A stretch of 64,000 nucleotides of DNA from Paracoccus shanxieyensis (GCF_009711265.1 NZ_WMII01000004.1:62001-126000); one strand, 5' to 3'. Shown: positions 32,278 to 42,007, numbered from the stretch's first letter. Notes: generated by a model not told the origin, from the letters alone. Made by a program: numbers and translations.

Positions 32278-32603
32278 TCCGTCGTGCCTTCCGTATCCGC
32301 CACCATATCGCAACCGCATCGGCCTTCGCCTGGGTGAGCCTGATGACGTCCCCGGCCTGGGCCTCCGGCTCCTCCATGCCCTGGGAGGCGCCGCTGCAAT
32401 CCATCCTCGAATCCGTCGAAGGTCCAGTGGCGAAAATCGTGGCGGTGATCATCATCATCGTCACGGGCCTGACACTGGCCTTCGGCGATACCGGCGGCGG
32501 TTTCCGGCGGCTGATCCAGATCGTCTTCGGCATCTCCATCGCCTTCGCGGCATCGAGCTTCTTCCTGTCGTTCTTCAGCTTCGGCGGGGGGGCGCTGGTC
32601 TGA
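32274..32603 (+). CDS. trbC: TrbC, VirB2-type pilin precursor, 109 aa
   Basis: Major pilin of the mating pilus. A signal region (about residues 1-30, ending PAWAS) is followed by two hydrophobic helices (about 53-71 and 79-105) separated by a short turn, the VirB2/TrbC form. It is expected to be processed by TraF (21623). Overlaps both neighbours. Confidence 0.9.
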   Translation: MIRRAFRIRHHIATASAFAWVSLMTSPAWASGSSMPWEAPLQSILESVEGPVAKIVAVIIIIVTGLTLAFGDTGGGFRRLIQIVFGISIAFAASSFFLSFFSFGGGALV

Positions 32604-32884
32604 TGGCCGTGAGCTTCGAGGCCCTCGATACCGTGCCGGGCTTCGCGGTGCCGGTTCACCGCGCCCTGACCGAGCCGATCCTGCTCGGCGGGGCGCCCCG
32701 ATCCGTCGCGATCCTCAACGGCACGCTGGCTGGCGCCGTCGGCCTCGGCCTTCAGCTATGGCTTGCAGGCATCCTGATCTGGGCCGTCGGTCACATCGCC
32801 GCCGTCTGGGCCGCCAAACGCGATCCGCTCTTCGTCGAGGTCGCGCGCCGCCATCTTCGCATCCCCTGCCATCTTTCGGTGTGA
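32603..32884 (+). CDS. trbD: TrbD, VirB3-type channel protein, 93 aa
   Basis: Small inner-membrane protein of the VirB3 family, expected to associate with the TrbE ATPase. It opens with FAVPVHRALTEPILLGGAPR (about residues 14-33), a typical VirB3 segment, then one or two TM helices (about 35-68), then a basic tail. Its ATG shares a base with the trbC stop (TGATG). Confidence 0.9.
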   Translation: MAVSFEALDTVPGFAVPVHRALTEPILLGGAPRSVAILNGTLAGAVGLGLQLWLAGILIWAVGHIAAVWAAKRDPLFVEVARRHLRIPCHLSV

Positions 32885-32894
32885 GGCACGAGCC

Positions 32895-35405
32895 ATGATG
32901 AATCTCGCAGAATACCGTCGCACCGCCTCACGCCTTGCCGACTACCTTCCCTGGGTGGCGCTGGTCGGCTCCGGCGTCGTGCTGAACAAGGACGGCTCGT
33001 TCCAGCGCACGGCGAAGTTCCGTGGTCCCGATCTGGATTCCGCCGTCGCGGCCGAGCTGGTCGCGGTGGCCGGGCGGCTGAACAACGCCTTCCGCCGTCT
33101 CGGCTCCGGCTGGGCCATCTTTGTCGAAGCACAGCGGTCGGAAGCCGCAAGCTATCCCGCAAGCCGCTTCCCCGATCCGGCCTCGGCGCTGGTCGATGCC
33201 GAGCGGAAGGCCGATTTCGAGGAGGAGGGCAGCCATTTCGTCTCTGGCTACTTCCTGACCTTCCTGTGGCTCCCGCCCGCCGAAGATGCCGCACGTTCCG
33301 AGTCCTGGCTGTATGAAGGGCGCGAGACCTCGGGCGTGAACCCCTGGGAACTGGTGCGCGGCTTCATCGACCGCACCGACCGCGTGCTGGCGCTGCTCGA
33401 CGGCTTCATGCCCGAGTGCCGATGGCTCGATGACGCCGGCACGCTGACCTACCTCCACTCGACGATTTCGACCAACCGGCATCGCGTCCGCGTGCCCGAA
33501 ACTCCGGTCTATCTCGATGCGCTGCTGGCCGATCAGCCGCTGACCGGCGGCCTGGAACCCCGACTGGGCAATCAACATCTCCGGCTTCTGACGATCACCG
33601 GCTTTCCGGGCACCACCACACCCGGCCTGCTCGACGAGATGAACCGGCTGGCCTTTCCCTACCGATGGTCCACCCGCGCCATCCTTATGGACAAGACCGA
33701 CGCGACCCGGCTGCTGACGAAGATCAGGCGGCAATGGTTCGCCAAGCGCAAGAGCATCGCGGCGATCATCAAGGAGGTGATGACCAACGAGCAATCTGCG
33801 CTCGTGGATACCGATGCGGCGAACAAGGCCGCCGACGCGGACATGGCCTTGCAGGAACTCGGCGCCGACATGGCCGGGATGGCCTATGTCACGGCGACCG
33901 TCACCGTCTGGGACGAGGACGCCCGCCGCGCCGACGAAAAGCTGCGGCTGGTCGAAAAGATCATCCAGTCCCGCGATTTCAGCGTCATGGTCGAGACGGT
34001 CAATGCCGTCGACGCCTGGCTCGGCAGCCTGCCCGGACATGCCTATGCCAATGTCCGGCAGCCGCCGGTCTCGACGCTCAACCTTGCCCACATGGTCCCT
34101 TCGTCCGCCGTGTGGGCGGGGCCGGAACGCGACGATCATCTCGGCGCACCCCCACTGCTTTACGGCAGGACCGAGGGATCGACGCCGTTCCGGCTTTCCC
34201 TGCATGTGGGCGACGTGGGCCATACCCTCGTCGTCGGACCGACCGGCGCGGGCAAATCCGTGCTGCTGGCGCTGATGGCCTTGCAGTTTCGCCGCTATCC
34301 GCGCGCTCAGGTCTTTGCCTTCGATTTCGGGGGGTCCATCCGCGCCTGCGCCCTCGCCATGCAAGGGGACTGGCACGATCTTGGCGGCGAGCTGACCGAT
34401 GCGGCCGAGGCTTCCGTCTCGCTGCAACCGCTGGCTCGTATTCACCAGACCTCCGAGCGCGCCTGGGCTGCGGACTGGATCGTCGCGATCCTGATGCGCG
34501 AGAACATCCAGATCACCCCGGACGTCAAGGAACATATTTGGACGGCGCTGACTTCGCTTGCTTCCGCCCCGGTCGGCGAACGCACCATCACCGGCCTTGC
34601 CGTGCTGCTCCAGTCCAACGACCTGAAACAGGCGCTACGGCCTTATTGCGTCGGCGGCCCGTATGGTCGGCTGCTCGACGCCGAGAGCGAACATCTCGGT
34701 TCGGCCGATGTCCAGGCATTTGAAATCGAGGGCCTCGTCGGCACCGGCGCAGCGCCCGCCGTCCTCTCCTATCTCTTCCACCGCATCGGCGATCGGTTGG
34801 GTGGGCAACCTACGCTGCTGATCATCGACGAGGGCTGGCTTGCGCTGGACGACGAAGGGTTCGCGGACCAACTCAGAGAATGGCTCAAGACCCTGCGCAA
34901 GAAGAACGCCAGCGTCATCTTCGCCACGCAGTCGCTGTCCGACATCGACAATTCCGCCATTGCTCCGGCCATCATTGAAAGCTGCCCGACGCGACTCCTC
35001 TTGCCGAACGAGCGCGCCATCGAACCCCAGATCACCGCGATCTATCGCCGCTTTGGCCTCAATGATCGCCAGATCGAAATCCTGGCCAGGGCGACTCCGA
35101 AGCGGGACTACTACTGCCAGTCGCGGCGTGGCAACCGCCTGTTCGATCTTGGATTGTCGGAGGTCGGTCTGGCGCTCTGCGCCGCCTCGGCCAAATCCGA
35201 TCAGGCCCTGATCACCGAAATCCTCGCTGAACACGGTGGCGACGGGTTCCTCTCGGCCTGGCTCCGGGCACGCGACGTCGATTGGGCCGCCGATCTCATC
35301 CCGGACCTCACCAATCTCGCGACCGAAAGCGAGACCCTGCCGCCGACGGTCGCTGACCTCGGCGAAATCGAACTCATCCTGGAAGAAGAGGAGATTACCC
35401 CATGA
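32895..35405 (+). CDS. trbE: TrbE, VirB4-type secretion ATPase, 836 aa
   Basis: Largest ATPase of the channel, needed for pilus biogenesis and substrate transfer. N-terminal CagE/VirB4 domain, Walker A VVGPTGAGKS near residue 448, Walker B LLIIDEGWLALD near 642 and a downstream ATQS motif (about 676). Full length for the family. Separated from trbD by ten bases and overlapping trbJ by four. Confidence 0.93.
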   Translation: MMNLAEYRRTASRLADYLPWVALVGSGVVLNKDGSFQRTAKFRGPDLDSAVAAELVAVAGRLNNAFRRLGSGWAIFVEAQRSEAASYPASRFPDPASALVDAERKADFEEEGSHFVSGYFLTFLWLPPAEDAARSESWLYEGRETSGVNPWELVRGFIDRTDRVLALLDGFMPECRWLDDAGTLTYLHSTISTNRHRVRVPETPVYLDALLADQPLTGGLEPRLGNQHLRLLTITGFPGTTTPGLLDEMNRLAFPYRWSTRAILMDKTDATRLLTKIRRQWFAKRKSIAAIIKEVMTNEQSALVDTDAANKAADADMALQELGADMAGMAYVTATVTVWDEDARRADEKLRLVEKIIQSRDFSVMVETVNAVDAWLGSLPGHAYANVRQPPVSTLNLAHMVPSSAVWAGPERDDHLGAPPLLYGRTEGSTPFRLSLHVGDVGHTLVVGPTGAGKSVLLALMALQFRRYPRAQVFAFDFGGSIRACALAMQGDWHDLGGELTDAAEASVSLQPLARIHQTSERAWAADWIVAILMRENIQITPDVKEHIWTALTSLASAPVGERTITGLAVLLQSNDLKQALRPYCVGGPYGRLLDAESEHLGSADVQAFEIEGLVGTGAAPAVLSYLFHRIGDRLGGQPTLLIIDEGWLALDDEGFADQLREWLKTLRKKNASVIFATQSLSDIDNSAIAPAIIESCPTRLLLPNERAIEPQITAIYRRFGLNDRQIEILARATPKRDYYCQSRRGNRLFDLGLSEVGLALCAASAKSDQALITEILAEHGGDGFLSAWLRARDVDWAADLIPDLTNLATESETLPPTVADLGEIELILEEEEITP

Positions 35406-36181
35406 CGCGCACAATTCCCCGGCTCACCCGCATCGCCAGCGCTTCGGCGCTCGCCCTTGCGCTCACCGCACCGCTGGCGCTGACCCCGATGTTCACGACA
35501 CCGGCCCACGCCTTCTTCGGCATTGGGCGGATCGTCTATGACCCGACCAACCACGCGGAGAACCTGCTGACCGCCGCCCGCACTCTGGAACAGATCAACA
35601 ACCAGATCACCTCGCTCCAGAACGAGGCGCAGATGCTGATCAACCAGGCCCGCAACCTCGCGAGCCTGCCCTACAGTTCGCTTCAGGCGCTTCAGCAGAA
35701 CGTCCAACGCACCCAGCAGCTTCTCGGGCAGGCCCAGAACATCGCCTTCGATGTGCAGAACATCGACCAGATGTTCCAGCAGGATTATGGCAACCTTTCC
35801 CTCACGGCCACCGACCAGCAGCTCATTGCGGATGCCCGAACCCGCTGGGAAAATACCGTCGGGGGTCTTCAGGACGCGATGCGGGTGCAGGCGGGTGTCG
35901 TCGGCAATATCGACAGCAACCGCGCGGAGATGTCCGCGCTCGTCGGCGAAAGCCAAGGGGCGACCGGCGCGCTTCAGGCCACCCAAGCCGGCAATCAGCT
36001 TCTCGCCCTCCAGTCGCAGCAGCTTTCCGACCTGATCGCGGTCATCTCGGCCAACGGCCGGGCCGACGCCCTGATGGAAGCCGAACGCGCGACCGCCGCC
36101 GAACAGGGCCGCATCCAGCGCGAACGCTTCCTGACACCGGGCTCGGGCTACCAGCCCGGCAACGCCCAGATGTTCAACTGA
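35402..36181 (+). CDS. trbJ: TrbJ, VirB5-type pilus-associated protein, 259 aa
   Basis: Exported minor pilus component with a Sec signal peptide (about residues 1-37, ending PAHAF). The rest is almost entirely alpha-helical, Gln- and Asn-rich (LEQINNQITSLQNEAQML), consistent with the coiled-coil VirB5/TrbJ fold. It lies between trbE and the small exclusion-type gene, the conserved place. Confidence 0.9.
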   Translation: MTRTIPRLTRIASASALALALTAPLALTPMFTTPAHAFFGIGRIVYDPTNHAENLLTAARTLEQINNQITSLQNEAQMLINQARNLASLPYSSLQALQQNVQRTQQLLGQAQNIAFDVQNIDQMFQQDYGNLSLTATDQQLIADARTRWENTVGGLQDAMRVQAGVVGNIDSNRAEMSALVGESQGATGALQATQAGNQLLALQSQQLSDLIAVISANGRADALMEAERATAAEQGRIQRERFLTPGSGYQPGNAQMFN

Positions 36182-36198
36182 CGCCGGGGAGGCCCATC

Positions 36199-36486
36199 AT
36201 GGAGGGGAAGGTGCTGGCCCGGATCGCAGCCATCGTATTCGTAGCCGTCGCCATCACGGCGGCGATCATCGAGATGAACCGCGAGGATGTAGCCGGTCCG
36301 GCCCCTTCCGTTCCTTTGCAGACGCGACAGGTCGATCTCCTGCGCGAGGGGCAGCGTCGCTGTCAGGAAATGGGCGAGGCGGCGGCCAATGACGCCGAAT
36401 GCTTGGCGATCTGGGCCGAAACCCGCGACCGCTTCCTCGGACGGTCGCCCGCGCAGTCGACGCCTGGCCCGGATGGGGAGCGATAA
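36199..36486 (+). CDS. TrbK-alt-like entry-exclusion protein, 95 aa
   Basis: Small protein with one N-terminal TM segment (about residues 5-23) and a periplasmic part with two Cys (about 55 and 67), as in the proteins annotated as TrbK-alt at this position in Trb operons. Entry exclusion, which blocks uptake of a second copy, is the expected role by position; sequence evidence is modest. Confidence 0.7.
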   Translation: MEGKVLARIAAIVFVAVAITAAIIEMNREDVAGPAPSVPLQTRQVDLLREGQRRCQEMGEAAANDAECLAIWAETRDRFLGRSPAQSTPGPDGER

Positions 36487-36488
36487 TC

Positions 36489-37847
36489 ATGGGCGGAACG
36501 GGGGTCATCGACAATTTTCTCGGTATCTTCACCAGCTACATCGACTCGGGCTTTGGCCTGCTCGGCGGTGAAGTTGCCTTCATCGCGACGACGCTGATCG
36601 TCATAGACGTCACGCTCGCCGCCCTGTTTTGGGCCTGGGGCGCCGACGACGACATTCTCGCGCGCCTGGTGAAGAAGACGATCTTTGTCGGTGTCTTCGC
36701 CTATATCATTGGCAATTGGAACAGCCTCGCACGCATCGTCTTCGAGAGCTTCGCCGGGCTGGGCCTCATGGCTTCCGGCACAGGCTTTTCGGCCGCAGAT
36801 CTCCTGCGCCCCGGCCGCGTTGCCCAGATCGGTCTCGACGCCGGGCGGCCGCTGCTCGAATCCATCTCCAGTCTCATGGGCTGGATCGCCGTCTTTGAAA
36901 ACCTGGTGCAGATCCTCTGCCTGTTCTTCGCCTGGGCACTGGTTATCCTCGCCTTCTTTATTTTGGCAATCCAGCTCTTCGTCACCCTGATCGAGTTCAA
37001 GCTGACCACGCTTGCGGGCTTCGTGCTGATCCCCTTCGGCCTGTTCGGCAAGACCGCCTTCATGGCGGAACGGGTTCTGGGGAACGTCATCTCTTCCGGC
37101 ATCAAGGTGTTGGTCCTCGCCGTCATCATCGGCATCGGCTCGACACTCTTCGGCCAGTTCACCGCCGGCTTCGGCGGCGCGACCCCGACCATCGACGACG
37201 CCATGGCGATCGTGCTGGCAGCCCTTTCCCTTCTCGGCCTCGGCATCTTCGGCCCCGGCATCGCCACCGGCCTCGTCTCCGGCGGCCCGCAACTCAGTGC
37301 TGGCGCTGCCGTCGGGACTGGCCTCGCTGTCGGCGGTGCCGCGATCGCTGCCGGTGGTGCGACCATGCTCGCCGCGCGGGGGGGCGGTGCCACACTCTCG
37401 GGCGGTGCTGCACTTGCACGCGGCGGGGCCTCAGCCGCCGGCGCAGCATCGTCTGCCTATTCCCTCGGCTCCATGGGTGGGTCAGGCGCGGCGGGGGTCG
37501 CTTCCGGCCTTGGCGGTGTGGCGCGCGCCGCAGGCTCGGCTGCCATCTCGCCTTTGAAGCGCGCAGCCTCCCATGCCGCCGACAGCATGAAGTCCAGCTA
37601 TTCCGATGGCGCAAGGGCCGGATTTGCGGCGTCCGGCGGCAGTTCGTCCATGGGCACGGTCGGGGGCGCCCCGTCGCCCGAGCAATCACCTCCTTCAGCC
37701 GCTGATGGTCCACCGGCCTGGGCGCAGCAGATGCGCCGCAGCCGGGCGATGAGCCACGGCGTCACCGCTGCCGCCCATGCCGTCCGGTCCGGCGACAGCC
37801 ACGGTGGCGGCTCCTCAGTCAGCCTTTCCGAAAGTGACCGCACATGA
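36489..37847 (+). CDS. trbL: TrbL, VirB6-type membrane channel protein, 452 aa
   Basis: Polytopic inner-membrane protein with about six TM helices in the first 270 residues, lining the transfer path. The C-terminal third is Ala/Gly/Ser-rich and low-complexity, then ends in a charged tail, a normal TrbL feature. ATG 36489 lies two bases after the preceding gene; its stop overlaps trbF. Confidence 0.92.
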   Translation: MGGTGVIDNFLGIFTSYIDSGFGLLGGEVAFIATTLIVIDVTLAALFWAWGADDDILARLVKKTIFVGVFAYIIGNWNSLARIVFESFAGLGLMASGTGFSAADLLRPGRVAQIGLDAGRPLLESISSLMGWIAVFENLVQILCLFFAWALVILAFFILAIQLFVTLIEFKLTTLAGFVLIPFGLFGKTAFMAERVLGNVISSGIKVLVLAVIIGIGSTLFGQFTAGFGGATPTIDDAMAIVLAALSLLGLGIFGPGIATGLVSGGPQLSAGAAVGTGLAVGGAAIAAGGATMLAARGGGATLSGGAALARGGASAAGAASSAYSLGSMGGSGAAGVASGLGGVARAAGSAAISPLKRAASHAADSMKSSYSDGARAGFAASGGSSSMGTVGGAPSPEQSPPSAADGPPAWAQQMRRSRAMSHGVTAAAHAVRSGDSHGGGSSVSLSESDRT

Positions 37848-38533
37848 ACACCTTCAAACGACCGACGACCCATTACGGCAAGGTGCCGGAACCCGAAACG
37901 CCCTATCAGCGCGCCGCGCAAGTCTGGGACGACCGCATCGGCTCGGCCCGCGTGCAGGCGAGGAACTGGCGCTACATGGCGTTCGGTTCGCTGATCCTCT
38001 CGGTCGGGTTCGCCGGCGCTCTTGTCTGGCAATCTGCGCGCGGAACCGTCGTGCCCTGGGTCGTTCAAGTCGACAATCTCGGCCAGGCGCAGACCGTTGC
38101 CCCCGCTACCGCCGATTATCGGCCGACCGATCCGCAGATCGCATTCCATCTCGGCCGCTTCATCGAACAGGTCCGCTCGCTTCCGGCTGACCCGATCATT
38201 GTCCGTCAGAACTGGCTCAGGGCCTATGACTGGACCACGGATCGCGGCGCCGTGGCGCTCAACGACTACGCCCGCGCCAACGACCCGTTCACGCGCGTCG
38301 GCCGCCAGCAGGTCGCCGTCGAGGTGTCGAGCATCATCCGGGCGTCCCCGGACAGTTTCCGCGTAGCCTGGACCGAACGCCACTACGAAAACGGCCAGCT
38401 CTCCACCACCGAGCGATGGACCGCGATCCTCACCATCGTCATCCAGCCGCCGCGTGACGCCGAGCGCCTGCGCGCCAATCCCTTGGGAATCTATGTCAAC
38501 GCAATCAACTGGTCGCGGGAGATGAGTCAATGA
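37844..38533 (+). CDS. trbF: TrbF, VirB8-type assembly protein, 229 aa
   Basis: Bitopic inner-membrane scaffold protein: cytoplasmic N-terminus, one TM helix (about residues 44-63), and a periplasmic NTF2-like domain with the WTERHYENGQL segment. It starts in the trbL stop and ends in the trbG start. Full length. Confidence 0.92.
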   Translation: MNTFKRPTTHYGKVPEPETPYQRAAQVWDDRIGSARVQARNWRYMAFGSLILSVGFAGALVWQSARGTVVPWVVQVDNLGQAQTVAPATADYRPTDPQIAFHLGRFIEQVRSLPADPIIVRQNWLRAYDWTTDRGAVALNDYARANDPFTRVGRQQVAVEVSSIIRASPDSFRVAWTERHYENGQLSTTERWTAILTIVIQPPRDAERLRANPLGIYVNAINWSREMSQ

Positions 38534-39558
38534 TCCGCACGTCTTTGAGTGAACCCGCTTTTCCGGTTTTCCGTAAACTCGGTTTTCCGGCTTTGTTGCT
38601 TGCCGCGACCATGCTCGCTGGCTGCGCCACCAACCGGACACCGCAATTCAGCTACGACGCCGATGTCCCGCCTCTTCCGTCCGCGCAGGCTCCCATCACC
38701 GATGCACGCCCAAGGCCGCTGCATGTGCCGCCCACCTGGAATGTGGCGCGGGGCGGCGAGGCTGCCGGCACGGCCACCGGCCGCGTTGAGAACGCCAATG
38801 CCGCCGCCCGTGTCGAGCCGCGTCGCGAAGGCTATTACAATGCCATACAGATCTATCCCTGGTCGGAAGGTGCGCTCTACCAAGTCTATGCCGCCGTCGG
38901 ACAGATCACCACCATCGCGCTGGAGCCGGGCGAGAACCTGACCGGCGCGGGACCGATCGCCGCCGGCGACACGGCCAGGTGGGTGATCGGCGACACAGAG
39001 AGCGGAAGCGGTCCGACGCGCCGAGTGCATGTGCTGGTGAAGCCAACCCGGCCGGACATCTCGACCAACCTCGTCATCACCACCGACCGGCGCATCTACA
39101 TGATCGAACTTCGCGCCCGCGAAGCGCTCTATATGCCTGCCGTGGCATGGGCGTATCCGGCACCGCCGCCGGGCAGCCGAGCGACCGCGCCGTCGGTCCC
39201 CGTCATCCCGGCCGAGGCCGCGCGGAACTATCGCTACGCCTTGCAGGTGCAAGGCGACAGCCCGCCATGGCGTCCAGTCTCCGTCTTCGATGACGGCAGG
39301 CGCGTCTATGTCGTCTTCCCACGCGGCATCGTGCAGGGCGAGATGCCGCCCCTGTTCGTTCTCGGTTCCGACGGCGAACCGCAGATCGTCAATTCGCGCA
39401 TCCACCAAAATGTCCTGATCGTCGACAGGCTGTTCGGCGCGGCGGAACTGCGCCTTGGCAGCGGTGACCGCCAGCAGGTGGTCAGAATCGTCCGTATCGA
39501 GCAGAGACAGGCCGCTACCCAGTCGGCCGACGCGACCACGGGAGGATCGCCTTCATGA
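38530..39558 (+). CDS. trbG: TrbG, VirB9-type outer-membrane channel protein, 342 aa
   Basis: Outer-membrane core component. The N-terminal signal ends in a lipobox (MLAGC, Cys near residue 34), so it is probably a lipoprotein. The VirB9 beta domain follows, with YPWSEGALYQVYA, a region around ITTDRRIYMIELR and a C-terminal segment near RLFGAAELRLG. Overlaps trbF and trbI by four bases. Confidence 0.92.
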   Translation: MIRTSLSEPAFPVFRKLGFPALLLAATMLAGCATNRTPQFSYDADVPPLPSAQAPITDARPRPLHVPPTWNVARGGEAAGTATGRVENANAAARVEPRREGYYNAIQIYPWSEGALYQVYAAVGQITTIALEPGENLTGAGPIAAGDTARWVIGDTESGSGPTRRVHVLVKPTRPDISTNLVITTDRRIYMIELRAREALYMPAVAWAYPAPPPGSRATAPSVPVIPAEAARNYRYALQVQGDSPPWRPVSVFDDGRRVYVVFPRGIVQGEMPPLFVLGSDGEPQIVNSRIHQNVLIVDRLFGAAELRLGSGDRQQVVRIVRIEQRQAATQSADATTGGSPS

Positions 39559-40685
39559 GCGATACCAACACCGCCGCGCCCATGCGGTTGCGCGCCGAGC
39601 CGCCCCGCGTCACCCGCTTGTCCCGCAAGGTGCTGGCAGGCGTCGGCGCCGCCGCGCTTCTCGGCGTCGGGGGAGCGCTGATCTATGCGCTCCAGACCCG
39701 CGAGGCGGGGCCGGGAGGAGGCGAACTCTACTCAACCGAGAACCGTCCCACTGCGGATGGCCTCGCCGGTCTCCCGCGCGATTATACTGGCCCGATCCTG
39801 GGGCCGGCATTGCCGGGCGACCTTGGCCGGCCAATCCTCGATGCACAAAATCGGGGACAGCCGATCGTTCCGCCTGCCATCACAACCCCTGCCGTCGATC
39901 CCGAGGAGCAACGCCGCCTCGCGGAAGAAGAAGCCGCACGGTTGAGCAACGTATTTTTCCAGTCAGGCCCACGCACGGGAGGTCCGGCCGGAACAGCCAT
40001 GCCCGGACTGGCTGGGCTCACAGGACAACCGGACGGAACGGCGGGCCAGAATCGCCATACCGCTTTCCTCAACGGGCCGGTGGACCGGCAGACCGTCGCT
40101 CCGGATCGCGTCGCACCGCCGGCCTCGCCCTACATCCTTCAAGCCGGAGCCGTGATCCCGGCCGCGCTCATCACCGGCATCCGTTCCGACCTTCCGGGCC
40201 AGATCACCGCACAGGTGACGGAGAACGTCTATGACAGCCCCACCGGCTCGCTGCTCCTGATCCCGCAGGGAACGCGCATCATCGGCCAATATGATGATGG
40301 CGTGACCTTCGGCCAGCGCAGGGTGCTCTTGGTGTGGAATCGCCTGATCCTGCCGGGCGGACGCTCCATCGTGCTTGAGCGCCTGCCGGGCGCGGACGCC
40401 AGCGGCTATGCCGGCCTTGAGGACGGGATCGACTACCACTGGTGGGATCTGATGAAAGCGGCTGGCCTCTCCACGCTGCTCGCGGTCGGCGCGGAGCTGG
40501 CGACCAGCGACGAGGACCGGCTTATCCGGGCCATCCGCGACGGCGCACAGGATACCGTCAATCAGGCGGGCCAACAGATCGTGCAACGTCAGTTGCAGGT
40601 TGCCCCCACGCTGACCATCCGGCCGGGCTTCCCGGTCAGGATCATCGTGACCCGCGACCTTGTATTCGAGCCGGCAGGAGGTTGA
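39555..40685 (+). CDS. trbI: TrbI, VirB10-type channel protein, 376 aa
   Basis: Spans inner and outer membranes to transmit energy for channel opening. One N-terminal TM helix (about residues 27-46), a Pro-rich linker, then the VirB10 barrel domain (about 195-370) with AGAVIPAALITGI, a segment around GSLLLIPQGTRIIGQY and the closing region FPVRIIVTRDLVF. Last core gene of the operon; DUF2274 follows after two bases. Confidence 0.93.
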   Translation: MSDTNTAAPMRLRAEPPRVTRLSRKVLAGVGAAALLGVGGALIYALQTREAGPGGGELYSTENRPTADGLAGLPRDYTGPILGPALPGDLGRPILDAQNRGQPIVPPAITTPAVDPEEQRRLAEEEAARLSNVFFQSGPRTGGPAGTAMPGLAGLTGQPDGTAGQNRHTAFLNGPVDRQTVAPDRVAPPASPYILQAGAVIPAALITGIRSDLPGQITAQVTENVYDSPTGSLLLIPQGTRIIGQYDDGVTFGQRRVLLVWNRLILPGGRSIVLERLPGADASGYAGLEDGIDYHWWDLMKAAGLSTLLAVGAELATSDEDRLIRAIRDGAQDTVNQAGQQIVQRQLQVAPTLTIRPGFPVRIIVTRDLVFEPAGG

Positions 40686-40687
40686 TC

Positions 40688-40927
40688 ATGACCAAGCTGA
40701 GACTCGGCCCGCTGCCCGACGACAAGCCCGTCAAGGTGACGGTGGAGCTGCCCGCGCCGCTTCACCGCGATCTGGTCGCCTATGCCGAGGTGCTGGCCCG
40801 CGAGAGCGGCCAGCCCGTCGCCGATCCCGTCAGGCTCATTGTGCCGATGCTGGAGCGATTTATTGCGACAGATCGCGGCTTCGCAAAAGCACGTCGCTCG
40901 CCCCAATCTGCGAAGCCGCTTGCTTGA
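40688..40927 (+). CDS. DUF2274-family protein, 79 aa
   Basis: Small protein typical of the position after trbI in alphaproteobacterial elements. Recognisable blocks are LRLGPLPDDKPVKVTVELPA and HRDLVAYAEVLARE; it looks RHH-like (strand then two helices). It probably marks the end of the trb operon. Its last 68 bases overlap the convergent LysR gene, a likely scar of later insertion of the metal island. Confidence 0.8.
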   Translation: MTKLRLGPLPDDKPVKVTVELPAPLHRDLVAYAEVLARESGQPVADPVRLIVPMLERFIATDRGFAKARRSPQSAKPLA

Positions 40928-41843
40928 GCCTCATAGCCTTGGCAGACGCCGCCTTTGCCATGGAGAGCAACCTGCGGAACGCGGGATTGTCGTTCGCCGG
41001 GGACCAGACCGCCGAAAATGGAAGCACCTCGGCGGCGATGGGTCGGTATGTGATGCCTGGAAGCGCGGCCACCGTCATGGCCTCGCTCACTAGCGTCAGA
41101 CCCTGGCCGATCGCCACCAGCGGCAGCAGGTTATCCCGACCGACCGATTGAACCTGGATCTCGGGATGCCGGCCGAGGTCCGCCAACTCCCGCACCAGAT
41201 GGTCATGGATCTCCTGGCCCGGCGCGGCTTCGCTGACGATGAAGGGCTCATCGGCGAGATCTCCCCACATCACCTCGTCCAAAGCCGCCAGGGGGTGGAG
41301 ATCGGGCAGCACAACGAAAACCCGCTCGGACCACAGAGGCGCCCGGTCGCATCCAGGCCATTCCCGGTCGCCGGTCAGGAAGGCGACGTCGAGGCGGAAC
41401 TGGCGGATGGCCGCGACGTGTTCGGCAGGATCGCCGTCGATCAGTTCGATCCTGACGTCTTTATGAGACCGACCATAGCTTGCCAGCAGCTTTGTCAAAA
41501 AGCCCGAAGCGATGGACGAATAGATGCCGATCCGCACTCGTCCCTGCTCGGATCGTCCTGCGGCGGCAACTTCGTGAGCGCCTTCGTCTATCGTCTTGAT
41601 AGCCCGACGCGCGCGATGAAGGAAACGCTGCCCCGCAAAGGTCTGCGACACGCCCCATGCGTGCCGGTGAAAAAGGGACGCGCCCATCCTGTCTTCGAGA
41701 TCGGCGATGCAACGGCTGATTGCCGATTGCGATAGTCCTAACGAACTCCCTGCCTTTCGGAAGCTGCCATGTTCGGCAGCGGCTATGAAGTAGCGAAGGT
41801 GACGAAGCTCGATGGAGTCAGGGAACTTGGCGGTCTCCTTCAT
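40860..41843 (-). CDS. LysR-family regulator, 327 aa
   Basis: N-terminal HTH (ELRHLRYFIAAAEHGSF, then LGLSQSAISRCIADLE; residues about 12-53) and effector-binding domain (about 100-300). ATG 41843 gives a normal-sized protein; a GTG at 41921 would add 26 unlikely residues. The gene points left and its 3' end overlaps the DUF2274 gene in the opposite orientation. Targets are unknown; the large palindrome at 41964-42007 lies upstream of it. Confidence 0.8.
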   Translation of the reverse strand: MKETAKFPDSIELRHLRYFIAAAEHGSFRKAGSSLGLSQSAISRCIADLEDRMGASLFHRHAWGVSQTFAGQRFLHRARRAIKTIDEGAHEVAAAGRSEQGRVRIGIYSSIASGFLTKLLASYGRSHKDVRIELIDGDPAEHVAAIRQFRLDVAFLTGDREWPGCDRAPLWSERVFVVLPDLHPLAALDEVMWGDLADEPFIVSEAAPGQEIHDHLVRELADLGRHPEIQVQSVGRDNLLPLVAIGQGLTLVSEAMTVAALPGITYRPIAAEVLPFSAVWSPANDNPAFRRLLSMAKAASAKAMRLKQAASQIGASDVLLRSRDLSQ

Positions 41844-41963
41844 CCGAGGGCCGCCGTCCGGATCATATGCTCTCGGACCATAGGCAAGCCAACTGTCCCT
41901 CTCCGATTGTCGAGCATTCACGCGATGACGAGACGTATCGCGCGTAGCGGGTCATAGCCAGAT

Positions 41964-42007
41964 CATACAACATTTGAACACATAAACAACTGTTCAATAT
42001 TTGTATG
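41964..42007. promoter_or_regulatory. Large imperfect palindrome upstream of LysR
   Basis: CATACAACATTTGAACA (41964-41980) and TGTTCAATATTTGTATG (41991-42007) match at 14 of 17 positions around a ten-base centre. Within it, AACAACTGTTCAAT (41985-41998) resembles the ArsR-type site found at 42673 and 57728. It could be an operator for LysR or an ArsR protein. The surrounding gap (41922-42226) also contains a weak CueR-like half-site on the minus strand near 42122-42143. Confidence 0.4.

Noticed and set aside
32928-34535. 535-residue minus-strand frame opposite trbE
   Set aside because: Shadow of trbE, which has full VirB4 motifs.
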